64,000 bases of DNA from Pyronema omphalodes. Its lineage: Eukaryota; Ascomycota; Pezizomycetes; Pezizales; Pyronemataceae. The notes beneath the pieces are model-generated. The model did not search any database and had not been told where the DNA came from. It saw nothing but the letters and a program-made list of their open reading frames with translations. The DNA lies in assembly GCA_024516155.1 (NCBI GenBank), contig JAJJXM010000028.1, forward strand, positions 671,060-735,059. Reading direction: 5' to 3'. The position numbers and the translations under genes were made by a program. The number at the start of each line of letters is the position of its first letter. Within the stretch, counting starts at the first letter, position 1. Shown in pieces: positions 23,974 through 34,652 of this stretch.

Positions 23974-24054
23974 TGTCACGGCTCGAGATTTATTACCTTC
24001 CCCCTCCTCGTCATTCATTCACGTATTATCATTTGTTTCAATATTCAGTACTCG
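23974..24054 (+). mobile_element. Solo LTR D (gypsy B family), left 81 bp
   Basis: TGTCACGGCTCGAGATTTAT and the following CTTCCCCCTCCTCGTCATTC match the start of element B's LTRs (read on the minus strand from 45685 and 58394). The match ends at 24054, and the rest of the same LTR resumes at 39514. The LTR therefore was split by the insertion that now occupies 24055-39513. Confidence 0.7.
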
Positions 24055-24098
24055 CTTACCCCATTCCAAATATTCCACATCCTCATTCAAAATCCACA

Positions 24099-24975
24099 TC
24101 AAGATTTACCTTCACACCCCTCCTTCCTCTTCATATCCTTGTCAATCCCAGCAAACCGAAATTTCTTCCCATTCCGCTCCTGCGCCTTCTCCTTTCTCTC
24201 CCAAATCGGTCTCCTAACCCGAACCATTTCCAACTGCTTCATATACACCCTGCAAGCAATCCACTGCTTGAGATCTAAAATATCCTGGATCTTCTTATCG
24301 TCCAGATACACGAACGTCGTAGCCATCATTGCATGGTATTCATGATCGCATTTTTGGTTGCTATCATGGTTATCATGAGGGGGGCATGGATGGCTGGGAT
24401 TCCAATGCCTGGAACTGCACATCTGCATGGGAGTGATGTAGCTTTTGAGGTCCATGACCTTAATCCCCCCGGTCATCAGTGCTCTATAGGAGCTGCTGTT
24501 AAGGAGCAAGGGATCCATGTCATCACCGTCCGGGTTGCCATCAACATTGGCATTTGGATCATGTTCAGGGGAATCATGATCAATGGTAGTGGTACCGCTG
24601 GAACTATCGTTATCCATACAGTCTGAATTGTCATCGGTGTCCGGAGACAAGTCCTTATCCGCTACAAAGAGGTTCCCATCTACATCCTGCTGGTATAGGG
24701 TTGATGGAGAAACAACTCCACAAGGCTCCTCCCCATAGATGTAGGGTGAATTTGCGTTTAGAGACAGGTCGCAGAAGAAGAGGATCGATGATCTGGCCTC
24801 GTGGCTTTCGCATCGCGCTAGGGCGAGGTTGAGCAAGGTCGCTGTCAGGTGGCGGAGGTTGTAGCACGGGGCACTGCATGAGGCGTCGATGCCGGAGGTT
24901 ATGTCAGTTCATCCGTTGGTGAGAGCCGCGGGATCATCAGCGAGGGAGTGGGATAATAGGTCGGCGTAGAGCATC
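24099..24975 (-). pseudogene. Antisense hypothetical protein, one stop (about 290 codons)
   Basis: A minus-strand frame opens with ATG at 24975 (MMLYADLLSHSLADDPAAL), meets one TGA near 24910, and then stays open to 24099. The middle is very acidic (DTDDNSDCMDNDSSSG), followed by a His-rich patch (HPCPPHDNHDSN) and a basic C-terminus (ERKEKAQERNGKK). I recognise no domain. The TGA could derive from CGA. It lies upstream of, and opposite to, LINE F, between the LTR D break and ORF1. It could be host sequence, the 5' region of F, or a separate insertion. A branch-point-like TACTAAT and CATACAG lie just before the ATG, but joining to the GTATGT upstream yields a stop, so I do not propose an intron. 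Confidence 0.4.
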
Positions 24976-25059
24976 ATCTGTATGATGATATTAGTAACCA
25001 TTTATTTTCTCTTTCCTTTGAAAGAAAACAGAAACATACATGCTCATCATAAGTTTTCG

Positions 25060-26510
25060 GTGTGCCATCATCGGGCAGAGGGATATCATTGCTGGAAGGA
25101 GCTGGCAGACAGCATCCCCGCTCTGGAATCCGAGGTACACCACCCCCGCAGCGACAATGGTGAGCTCCAGACCTAGCTCCAAGCGGTGCAGGCTCTCAAG
25201 ACCACCGCTGCCCAGCGTGCGCCACCCATCGCCGCTGTGGCCCCCCGCTGACCCACACCAGTCGCCGTCCAACCCACTGCTGCGCAATCATATGCGGCGG
25301 CATCAAGCCTTCATCTCCCCCCCAGCCTCCCCCTCAAGAATGGAACGCCCACCAATCCCGTCGGTCCAAGAAGCTCCAGCAAAAAGCTGCGCACCCATAC
25401 GCCCCTGCCCAAAACCTCCCAACAGAGGTATGACGCATCGTCTTCACCCGTCGGGATGCAGCACCTGCCTCGAAACAAGTGGATGAAGCGTTCATGGCAG
25501 CCATCAATAACTGCTTGTGGTTCAAAAAACCCCCACAATTCCACCGAGTCTTAAAGGTTGCCCGTAACGCCAACGGGACCATCACAGCCACGACAGTCCC
25601 CGGAGTAGACGCCGCCACCCTCTTAGGCCTATACCGTGGAGACATCCTCAACGCAGTTCGTGAGGTGGACAGTGAGGTTACGGGAGTTGAGGAACTTGAC
25701 CGCTGGGTCTGCCTAAAGGTCCATGGAGTCCCTCTGGATCGTTTCATGGGTGAGGGCTCCCAGGGAGTCCAACGTCTCCCAATCGAAGTACAGGCGAACC
25801 ACGCTGGGGTAGAAGTGTTACCTAAGATCCGCTGGTTGGGTAAAGCGGAGACAGTCCGGGCCCGCTATGCTAATGGCGACATTCAGAGCTCTTCCGCCGT
25901 TTGCTTCATCCCCAGCTCTGCTGCTGCAACGATGCTGATCTCTAAGGAGGTGCTGCTAGGCAGCAAACGTCACCGCACCGAGATGTATGTCTTTGAGGGG
26001 CCTGACAGCCAGTGTTCAGGATGCCTCAAATGGGGTCACATCTGCGAACGCTGTTCCACGCCGACAATCGTCCACTGTGCCTTCTGCGCCGAACAGCACG
26101 CAACCTCAAACCATCCTGCGTGCGACCTCTGCGACTGCACCAAACCCCGCGGAACAGCATGCAAGCACACCTTGCCTACCACGAAGTGCGCCAACTGCGG
26201 CGGCAGTCATTACGCGAGCGATCATTCGTGCCCCGACCGCATGGCTGCGGTGGGAGCAGCCCGCCTCGCCAGAATGCTGTGCATGACTCAGTCTACCACC
26301 GTCTCAACCCGCCCAACCCACGAGGAACCAGCTCTTTCCGTCGATGCTACCACTACTCAACAACAAGCCTCTGACGCCAGCGAAGTCTCCTCCATGGACC
26401 TGTCTGACGGAGTCCCCGAGGCCTCCTCCACCCTTGCTCGCGCACAAGAAACTGGTCTACCTTCCTCTTCCGAGACTAGGACAGATGCCGTTGTGCGCCT
26501 AGGGCCTTAA
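25060..26510 (+). pseudogene. LINE F ORF1 (gag-like, CCHC zinc knuckles)
   Basis: ORF1 products of Tad1-type LINEs bind the element RNA. The last 343 codons (25479-26510) are open and contain CSGCLKWGHICERC (CX2CX4HX4C, near 26014) and further Cys/His clusters CAFCAEQH and CANCGGSHYASDHSC. Upstream, the same protein continues as a coiled-coil-like WKELADSIPALESEV and LQAVQALKTTAAQ, but is cut by TAG and TGA codons and a frame change (25165-25420). The TAG and TGA codons are consistent with C-to-T changes of CAG and CGA. No start can be fixed. It is inactive as read. Confidence 0.75.
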
Positions 26511-26521
26511 TTCTGATACCA

Positions 26522-29416
26522 ATTCAGGTTCTACAGCACAACTGCAGAAAGAGCGGTGAGGCTCTGACTGCTATAATGGAGAGTGAAGTGACGTTGGGGA
26601 GCGGCGTGGTTCTAATGCAAGAACCTCCGATCTTTCCACGGTGACGTCGCCCAGCGTTCAACTTCATTCGGGGAACGATGGTGTTCGGTGAGCGTTCATA
26701 GGGACTGTGCCTGGACTGTCCGCCCCCGAGAGGAATTGCCAGCTGCAGGGGAGGGAGACGTGCAAGTCCTACACATCCTTTGTCGGAGACTTCGAAAACT
26801 GAGAGTAATCAACGTCTATGACGCTCCCAGGGCATCGGACGGCGTCAGGCCGGCCCAAGACATTGCGTGGTCACGGATCATCAGTCGTTACACCATGCTT
26901 GCGGGGGAATTCAACGCCCCCAGCGTGAGGTGGAATCCCCGATGCGAACAACCTCTACAGCATCTCTTCCTCGAAGACCTTATGGATACTCACAACCTCC
27001 GCTACATTGGGGACGGGGAAGAGACGCACTCGCAGACGGGGCAAGACCGCCATGGTGTAATTGACCTCATCTTTGCCACCATGGACGTCTCTCCGTATGT
27101 AAGTGCCCGTACCCTCCTGGACCCAGAGCATGCAACGACATCTGACCACGAAGCTCTGGTCTGGGAGGTCACGTCGGTGACGGTACCGGGGGACTACGAT
27201 TCACCCACGAGATGGTGGGCGGTGACAGAATGGCTCGAGGACGAGGAGAGAGCGAAGAAAGCGGCGTTGGATTACCACCATCGAAGCGGACGCAGACCGC
27301 TCTTCTCCAGTTGTTGCTCGGAGGAACAGGTAGAAGCAGAGGTGATTTGGCTGAGGGAGACTCTGACCACGCTCCTGGATTCACAGGCACGCAAGATCCG
27401 CATCACTGCTCGTTCGAAATGGTGGTGGGGCACCCAAATCAAGTCAGCGTGCCGATCATACCGTCGCACTGGACGAGCAGCGAACGCGGGACGTGCCAAT
27501 CCGGAGGAAGAGAAGGAAAGTCGGAACGCATATCTCCGTCTTCAGAGGAAAGAAAAGAGGAGCTGCTGGGGCTCTTTTCTTCAATCTTTGGATGGTAATG
27601 CTGTATTGACGGTACTCCGTAGAACACAACTGCGGGCATTGGTGATGGTGGGGACCATCGAAGACGAACGGGGAAATCGTGCGGAGACCGGAGGAGCACA
27701 AGAGACTTATGCTCGCTGACGTCTCATTCCCGCCGCCCTAAGACTATGAAGGGGGATGGCATTGGAGAGGCCCTGCTGGGGAAGCTCATTCTTGGGTCAC
27801 ACAGGAAGTGCTTGCTGCCGCAATCAACCAGCAGAGCAACTGGAAGGCTCCTTGGGTGTCAGCCTAGGTGTGCCGATAATAAACGCCCTCATGCGGTGGG
27901 ACCTTGAACGAGTGACCGCGGTAGTCACTCAATGTCTCCGGCTAGGCTATTACCCTCACGACTGGAAGGTCTCAAATGGAGTTTGCATCCCCAAACCGCG
28001 GAAGACGTCGTACTCCAAAGACAAAAGCCTTCGAGTCATCTCTCTTCTGAGTTGCATGGGGAAATTAGTGGAAAAGGTGGCTGCGGCGATGATTGCAGAG
28101 GAAGCGGAGAAGAAAGGGGGTTTTCACATGGGTCAGTTTGGGGGACGGAGGGGACGGTCGGCGGTGGATGCGGCGGCGGTGTTGATTGAGGCGGTGGAGG
28201 GAGCATAGGGAAGAATGAAAATCACGGGGGCCCTGTTGATGGACATCAAGGAAGCCTTCCCAACAGTGAATCCGTATTGCTTGGTAGAAAGAATCAGGAG
28301 ATATCGAATAGATGGGGACCTCGTCCGTTGGGTTGCGAGTTGCATGGAGGAAGGCAAGGTTGAAATCTCGATTGGGGGAGATTCCAGCCCGGCGATGGAC
28401 ACAAACACAGGGCTACCACAAGGCTCACCTGTTTCCCCCGTCCTGTTTCTGGTATACATAGCCGATCTCGGTAATAAGATTGAATCAGAGCTGCCACACA
28501 CGGTAGGACTGTCTTTTGTCCATGATGTCACGTGGATTGCGGACGGCAATGACGCCGCTGAAATTGCATCCACTCTCGCTCGCTGCGCCCAGTTGAGCCT
28601 GCAATGGGCCCGCCGTAACGCCGTCTGCTTCGAAACCGATAAAACAGAAGCTATCCAGTTCTCCTGTCAACGTGGCAACTTGAACCCCGACTCCTTAACC
28701 ATCGACATTCATTACGAAGGAGTCATACATCACGTACCCTTCAACGCCACCGCCGTTCGCTGGTTGGGGTACTGGCTGGACCCCAAGCTCACCTTAAATC
28801 ACCATCCCCAGAAGTGGCCAACCCGCGCCGGCCAGCAACACGCCCGCCTCGCTCGTCTCTGCCGCTCCCAGGGTCTACCCACGTGCAGCACCGCTAATAT
28901 CCAGCAAGCAGCGGTTCGGTCTGTAGCCACCTACGGAGCAGAGATACACGCTGGTCGTTGACTACCCACTCGAGACGCTGGTAAGTTCTCTCGACTCCAG
29001 CTCCTACTCAACAAACAGGCCCGCGCCATGACGGGGTACCTGCGTACGACTCTGTTGGCTTTTCTTCTCGGTGAAGGAGCTACTCGCCCGGCGGAAGCCA
29101 TCGTTCGAGGACGAGAAGCGCGATTCCGGTCGGGGCTTATCACTCGACCGCTCCCGCCCGTCAGCACTGACTGCAACCGCCCCACCCCGACCGCCACAGT
29201 CATCCGCAACCTCACCAGACACGCAGTGACCCTCTCTGGCTCTGCGTCGGCCGAACCCGTCCACCAAGTTGATCCTCATCGGCAGTGGTGGAACGTTACA
29301 ATCGCTCCCCGAGCGGAATCGGAGGCCTACGCCAAGAACTGGAGGTACCTCGAGTCCATCTGGATCTGGACGGATGGGTCTCCCATGGACGACTGCACTG
29401 GGTCAGGCTTCGTCAG
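26522..29416 (+). pseudogene. LINE F ORF2, N-terminal part: endonuclease and RT
   Basis: The AP-type endonuclease begins VLQHNCRKSGEAL with VVLMQEPP (26522-26640), then shifts frame. It continues at 26688 with MLAGEFNAPSVRW (GDFN is usual, here E at 26907), GVIDLIFAT and TSDHEALVW. RT follows: WKAP near 27845, LRVISLLSCMGKLVEK, motif A MDIKEAFPTV, motif B GLPQGSPVSPVLF, and motif C FVHDV where F/YxDD is expected (His codon 28521-28523). Stops lie at 27717, 27753 and 28206 and there are frameshifts near 26640 and 27880. RNase H starts with TDGSPMDDCTGSGF just before the gypsy A insertion at 29417. Non-functional. Confidence 0.85.
29412..29416. repeat. Target site duplication of gypsy A (left), GTCAG
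   Basis: GTCAG at 29412-29416 is repeated at 38320-38324 directly outside the right LTR. The five-base length is that produced by Ty3/gypsy integrases. Confidence 0.95.
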
Positions 29417-30776
29417 TGTGAACCTGGGTATTGAGGCTTTCAATACAGAGGCTTTTCCGATCAGTTGGTGCTTCGTTCGAAAGATATTCAACTAATAGAT
29501 TTTTTCCAAGAAGCCAGGAAGTTAACTAATCGATCACAGGCCGAATAAACTTAAGGGTCTCGTCCTGAGGTATTTGGTGTAGAAAGGTATAGTCGTAACA
29601 AGAGATCAAGTTGATGATGCTGGAGGAGACGGTGGGAAGACTTAGGGTCTTTTATAGACTTTTGTCTACAAGTTCGCCCAGACTTCCCAAGGGAACCAAC
29701 TTCCAAACTAAGCTTAGGAGATAAGACGTGAGTCAATCCTTTGACAAATCTGCCGATGGCTCGCATCATGCTGCATGCGCAATTATATTAATTGCTCACT
29801 TGCATGATGTGCCTCGTCTCAGATTAATCCTTGACATTCCTCGCCGTGCTACCACACCTTCCAATCAGGTATTGGGGTTAGGCGCCTAGTGGAGGGTTAC
29901 TCCACTTGAGCGCATAATGCAATGACTCCTCCGATACTAACATGTGAGTCATATATCGCATGAGTCGTCTTCATCATAGATCTCCCTAGAGAATCTCGAT
30001 TGCGAGTGAAGGAATCTGACATCATAAGGCAGACTATGCCTTACCGGAGCGCACTGCCCCGTCACATTCCTGTGTGATGTCATAACAGCCCCACCTGCGC
30101 GCACTTGCGCGCAGCCACACCCTGGTGTGTACGCAAACGCCGTCTTATCTTGCAGTTGGTAGTCATTGGCCTAAGGTCGCGTCATATCAGTTCCATCCAA
30201 CAGTTTCCCTGAGTGGTGTTCCTTGCTGCAGGACGTCGTCTCATGCTAACGCAATCTTGACCCTCGTCCTGAGCTCCACTCCTGTTGGCTGACTAGACTC
30301 TGCCTTGTTCCTTGGCCGACTATCCACCCAACTCAGACCTCGGATGATCCTATTCGTCTGCCTTGCACTGTCCTGAGAATTCCCTTCTCTTGCAGGCCCT
30401 CTGGTAGCCGTGCTTGGTGGAACACAACCTCAAGTATAAGGAGGTGTCCTTTCGCCGTCGTCTTCTGTCTCCATCAGCGTCGTCTGTAGTTTTCTCATGG
30501 GTAAGTCGACACCCATGAGGTAAGTTGTTCCTCGTTCCCATCCATCTGTGATCCTCCCAAACTGACAGTGAATAACAGGTAGCGACGCCTCGGGCCGGGA
30601 TCCTCGTGAGGTCCTTTCGGAAAGTCACGAATCACGTGACGTGGCTAGCTGGAGCTCCTCAGGGGGTTCCGGCCCGGGATACTAACCTTATTATTCATTC
30701 TCCTGCCGAGTTTGCCATGTTCTCTAAATGTTATACATGTTACCTATTCTATACTCACACAATATAGGGTGTGACA
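29417..30776 (-). repeat. LTR of gypsy A (3' LTR)
   Basis: 1360 bp from TGTGAACCTGGG to AGGGTGTGACA, nearly identical to 36960-38319. On the element's own strand this is the downstream LTR, where the transcript would end. Confidence 0.96.
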
Positions 30777-30791
30777 CCACCTCCCCCCTGT
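30777..30791 (-). other. Polypurine tract of gypsy A
   Basis: On the minus strand AACAGGGGGGAGGTGG lies immediately upstream of the 3' LTR. This is the expected primer for plus-strand DNA synthesis. Confidence 0.8.
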
Positions 30792-30947
30792 TCAAGCTTC
30801 GTCCCGAAGCAAGTAGCTTATCATTCTGTGATCGCACCTCGCCGTAGCCAAGTGACTTAGTGATCATATATGGATGTAGTCCTCCAGCCCCTACATCCTA
30901 CTACCAACTCGACCTAATGAAAACCTCGTGGGGAAAAACATTAAGCC

Positions 30948-33900
30948 TTAATCCTTGAGTCGGTAGTCCCTCGGAGAATCAGGGTACTTGAGATGAAACT
31001 CTCGTAACTTCTCCTGACCTCCTACTGAAAAATTGTCGAAAGGTTCTGCCGTCCAGTCTTTCTTATTAGGCCAACCTAGCCATTTAACAAGGTATAAGAT
31101 TCGATTTCCAGATTTGTAACTGCTCATTATTTCGTCGATATCATATTCCTCGCTTCCCTCAACATCGTCTGCTTCCCGTAAAATTTTGTTTGTATCCGGT
31201 GGAGCCCGAGTTCCTGCTCTAAAGGGCTCAAGTAGTGAGGTATGGAAGACGTTGTGTATCTTCCATTTTCGTGGGAGCGTAAGTCGAACTGCTGTTGGGG
31301 AGACGACTTTTTCGACTTGGAAGGGACCATGTAGTTTATGATCTAGCTTCCTTGATGGGCGTCTTGTTCGTATGTTGCGTCCATCTAACATAACCAAGTC
31401 TCCTACTTGGTAATCTGGTGCCTCCTGTCGTTTCTGGTCTGCATATTTTTTCATTCGTTCCTGTGTTTTCTGAAGGGTTGATTTGGCTCCTTCATGTATC
31501 GTATGCATCCAGTGGGCGTAGGCTTTGCTGGCTGGGTTGCGCACAGCAGTTGCCGTAGGGTTGCTCGTATTTGGGTAGAACCCATAGTTAGCGTAAAAGG
31601 GTGACAGTCCAGTTGCGCTTGTGACTGAGTTATTGTATGCGAACTCAGCCATAGGTAAAAGATCAGCCCAGTCGTCCATTTCGTGGTTAACAAAAGAGCG
31701 GAGGTAAGCTTCAATTGTTTGGTTCAGCCGTTCCGTCTGTCCATCTGTTTGTGGGTGGAAGGCTGTTGACATTCTTGGTTTTATTCCTAACGTTCCAAGA
31801 AATGCTTTCCAGGTGGTGCTTGTGAACCTGGAGTCTCTGTCCGACACTATGTCCTTGTGTAAGCCGTGCAACTTCCAAATTTCCTTTGCGAAAATCCTGA
31901 CAAGGTCTGCAGTTGTCTTGCCATCTTTCTGTAGGGGAATGAAGTGCGCCATTTTAGTAAATCGATCAACTATAACCCATAGTTGATCACACCCATTTGA
32001 TTCTGGTAGGTCGGTGATGAAATCCATAGCAATAGACTGCCATGGGGCATATGTTAATTCCAAAGGTTGCAACATCCCATACTTAAGGTGCCTAGCCGTT
32101 TTGTCCTTCTGACATTCCAAACAGCTTTGAATATATTCAATTATTTGTTCATCCATCTTCGGCCACCAAAAGTTTCTTCTTATTAATTCAATGGTCTTAT
32201 CCTGACCAAAGTGTCCTGCAATTTTCGAGTTGTGCTCCGATTCCAGGACCATGTTGACTAAATCCTTTGGCACCCATAACTTCTCTTTCCGATAGATTAT
32301 GCCATTTTCTATCGTTAGTGGATCCTTTATTTTGTTTGCTGCTTTTTTATAATTTTCGTCCAGTTCTCCAGCTCCTTTAACCATCTTCAAAAATTCGCCA
32401 GACCATTTAACAGAAGGAATAGAATTGAGCCGTGCTGAAGAAACCATGAATGAAGTTCCTTCTCCTCCACTGCTGATTGCTGAAATCGATGCAAAATGTT
32501 CTTTGTGAAGGATAGTCGTAATCGGCTGATCCTCACCTCCCCCCTTTTCAGGGCGGAACTCCGGACGCCTTGACAAAGCATCTGGCTTCCCATTCTTATT
32601 CCCAGGTCTGTAAAAAATTTTAAAGTCAATGCCAGCAAGTTCTTGAGCCCACCTTGCTTGGCGACGATTGAGTACTTTAGTTGTGGTGAAGTACTCTAAA
32701 TTCTGATGGTCGCTGAATACCTGAACTGTGTGCATTGCTCCCTCCAAGTATCTTCTCCATATTTTAAACGAATCCACAATAGCTAAAAGCTCTTTATCAT
32801 GGATTTCGTAGTTTATTTCTGCCGGAGTGAATTTCCTGGAGTGGAAAGCAATAGGGTGCAGCTTTCCGTCCTCTCCTTTCTGAGAAAGGACTGCGCCTAA
32901 GGCAAAGTCAGAGGCATCAGTTTCCACAATGCAAACCTTCTTAGGATCAAAATGACCCAGTATTGGCGCTTTTGTGAACCTCTGCTTTAACTCGTCAAAT
33001 GCCAATTCCATGGCAACAGTCCATTCCCACTTCTTCGGATCGCCCTTGGTTGATTCAGTAAGAGGACGACAAATTCTTGAGAAGTCCTTAATGAATCGGC
33101 GATAGAAGTTCGCAAATCCAAGAAAGCCCTGTGTCTCTTTCAAGGATTTAGGAGGTTCCCAAACCAGGACGGTTTCCACTTTATCCTTTGCCATTTCTAT
33201 CCCTTTTTCGCTTATGATGTACCCCAAAAATTCCACTTTGTTTGTCCCCCAAACACATTTTTCCGGAGATATCACCAGCCCATTTTCTTCCAGTCTTTTT
33301 AAGACTTCCTCAACCAATTTATCATGTTCCTCCTCCGTCTCAGCGTAAATTAGAACATCATCAATATAAGCAATCACTCCTTGGTCCAACATATCTCTAA
33401 AGATATGATTCATCATATCTTGGAACGTTGCCGGTGCATTGCTTAAGCCAAAAGGCATTACCAAAAATTCGTATAGCCCATACCTGCATCTAAAAGCAGT
33501 TTTCCACTCATCTCCTTCTTTAATCCTTATTAAATGATAACCGTTCTTCAAATCCATTTTCGTGAAGAACCTAGCTCCTCTTACTCTGTCTTGTAATTCA
33601 GACATAAGAGGGAGGGGGTAGCGATTTGCTATTGTTATTTTATTAATCCCCCTATAGTCAACACAAAGTCGTAGACCTCGCCCATGGGGTTTTGGCACAA
33701 AGAGAATGGGTGCTGCGGCAGGAGATTTTGATGGTCTAATCTTGCCTGTCCTTAGCATTTCTTTTAGCCATTCTCTGAGTGTCTCCAGTTCAACTTCATT
33801 AAGCGCATAGACTGGTCCCCAAGGAGGAGTCTCTCCTTCCTTTAAGTCTATGGCATGGTCGTAAGACTTGTGTTCTGGAAGCTTGTCTGCTGCTTCCTTG

Positions 33901-34652
33901 GTCATGATATTGATCCACTTACGGAATTTCTCAGGGACTTGTTGAAGTGCCTCTGACAATTCCTCTTTAGTGGCAATGGCTGATATATGGCCTATAACTG
34001 AGGCCTCAGGGTGGTCGAGTACTCGTCTATCGACCTTAAGGGAGAATGTACTGGCCTGAGCCTTAGTACAATGTTCGGTGCAACGTGGAGTTGTGAAGGA
34101 GATGTTATTGCTTTCTCCCCACATGTTGCAAGGTTGGTGTTTTGCCATCCACCAGTATGGTAAGATGACATCGCAGTCGCTGTCAAGAGGGGCGACTTCG
34201 AAGGATTCGGCTGCAAAGTGTTGTTTATGTTGCAGCATGAAAGGTACCGTAAAGAATTCTCCAGCTCCAGCAACTACCTCATTATTGAAGTTGCGAATTT
34301 GAAGAGGCTGGTCTCTCTTCCCAGTAGGAATTTTGTAAGTTTGGACAAAACCTTTGTCCAGTAAAGCTGAGGTGGAGCCTGTATCAAGGAGGACTCGCAC
34401 CGTTCTGAATTTGTTCTTAGACCAAGTCAACACCATGTTGATAATTGGCCTTTTTCCATGATGGGGTGGAACCACAGCTTCCATTTTTGTTCCTTTGGAA
34501 GAGGTTCCTTTGTCGGTTCGTCGATTTTTTGTCTTGGTCGACTCCAAGCTGTTCGAAATTTTCCTTTTTGTCCCTGAACAAATAATATTTTCTGCGTCAG
34601 ATGTACATTCCTCCTCCTCAGGTGACGCAACCCTAGAGGATCTTAAAAATCC
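30948..34652 (-). CDS. pol: Gypsy A Pol polyprotein (PR-RT-RH-IN-chromodomain)
   Basis: Makes and integrates the cDNA of element A. Numbering from 34547: aspartic protease VRVLLDTGSTSALLD (about 52); RT with LRLCVDYRGINK and the catalytic AYIDDVLIY (about 393); RNase H VETDASDFALGAVLS (about 537); integrase zinc-binding HFGQDKT with CLECQK (about 780); DDE core with MDFITDLP, VSDRDSRF and NQTIEAYLRSF (about 840-945); and a C-terminal chromodomain DIDEIMSSYK, LYLVKWLGW (about 1132-1175). 1199 codons are open from 34547, and the frame continues upstream without a stop into the gag overlap, so translation probably comes from a -1 frameshift at 34646-34652 rather than from its own ATG. No active-site residue is missing. 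Confidence 0.95.
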   Translation of the reverse strand, partial: GFLRSSRVASPEEEECTSDAENIICSGTKRKISNSLESTKTKNRRTDKGTSSKGTKMEAVVPPHHGKRPIINMVLTWSKNKFRTVRVLLDTGSTSALLDKGFVQTYKIPTGKRDQPLQIRNFNNEVVAGAGEFFTVPFMLQHKQHFAAESFEVAPLDSDCDVILPYWWMAKHQPCNMWGESNNISFTTPRCTEHCTKAQASTFSLKVDRRVLDHPEASVIGHISAIATKEELSEALQQVPEKFRKWINIMTKEAADKLPEHKSYDHAIDLKEGETPPWGPVYALNEVELETLREWLKEMLRTGKIRPSKSPAAAPILFVPKPHGRGLRLCVDYRGINKITIANRYPLPLMSELQDRVRGARFFTKMDLKNGYHLIRIKEGDEWKTAFRCRYGLYEFLVMPFGLSNAPATFQDMMNHIFRDMLDQGVIAYIDDVLIYAETEEEHDKLVEEVLKRLEENGLVISPEKCVWGTNKVEFLGYIISEKGIEMAKDKVETVLVWEPPKSLKETQGFLGFANFYRRFIKDFSRICRPLTESTKGDPKKWEWTVAMELAFDELKQRFTKAPILGHFDPKKVCIVETDASDFALGAVLSQKGEDGKLHPIAFHSRKFTPAEINYEIHDKELLAIVDSFKIWRRYLEGAMHTVQVFSDHQNLEYFTTTKVLNRRQARWAQELAGIDFKIFYRPGNKNGKPDALSRRPEFRPEKGGGEDQPITTILHKEHFASISAISSGGEGTSFMVSSARLNSIPSVKWSGEFLKMVKGAGELDENYKKAANKIKDPLTIENGIIYRKEKLWVPKDLVNMVLESEHNSKIAGHFGQDKTIELIRRNFWWPKMDEQIIEYIQSCLECQKDKTARHLKYGMLQPLELTYAPWQSIAMDFITDLPESNGCDQLWVIVDRFTKMAHFIPLQKDGKTTADLVRIFAKEIWKLHGLHKDIVSDRDSRFTSTTWKAFLGTLGIKPRMSTAFHPQTDGQTERLNQTIEAYLRSFVNHEMDDWADLLPMAEFAYNNSVTSATGLSPFYANYGFYPNTSNPTATAVRNPASKAYAHWMHTIHEGAKSTLQKTQERMKKYADQKRQEAPDYQVGDLVMLDGRNIRTRRPSRKLDHKLHGPFQVEKVVSPTAVRLTLPRKWKIHNVFHTSLLEPFRAGTRAPPDTNKILREADDVEGSEEYDIDEIMSSYKSGNRILYLVKWLGWPNKKDWTAEPFDNFSVGGQEKLREFHLKYPDSPRDYRLKD

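Noticed and set aside
24976..25040. Intron (GTATGT...TACTAAT...CATACAG) in front of the antisense frame
   Set aside because: Joining the proposed exons gives an immediate stop, and the upstream exon would be antisense to LINE ORF1.
25060..28210. Repeat-induced point mutation (RIP) as the cause of LINE stops
   Set aside because: Some stops fit C-to-T changes, but other elements in the window keep very long open frames and I see no strong local A+T bias. A RIP index calculation would be needed.
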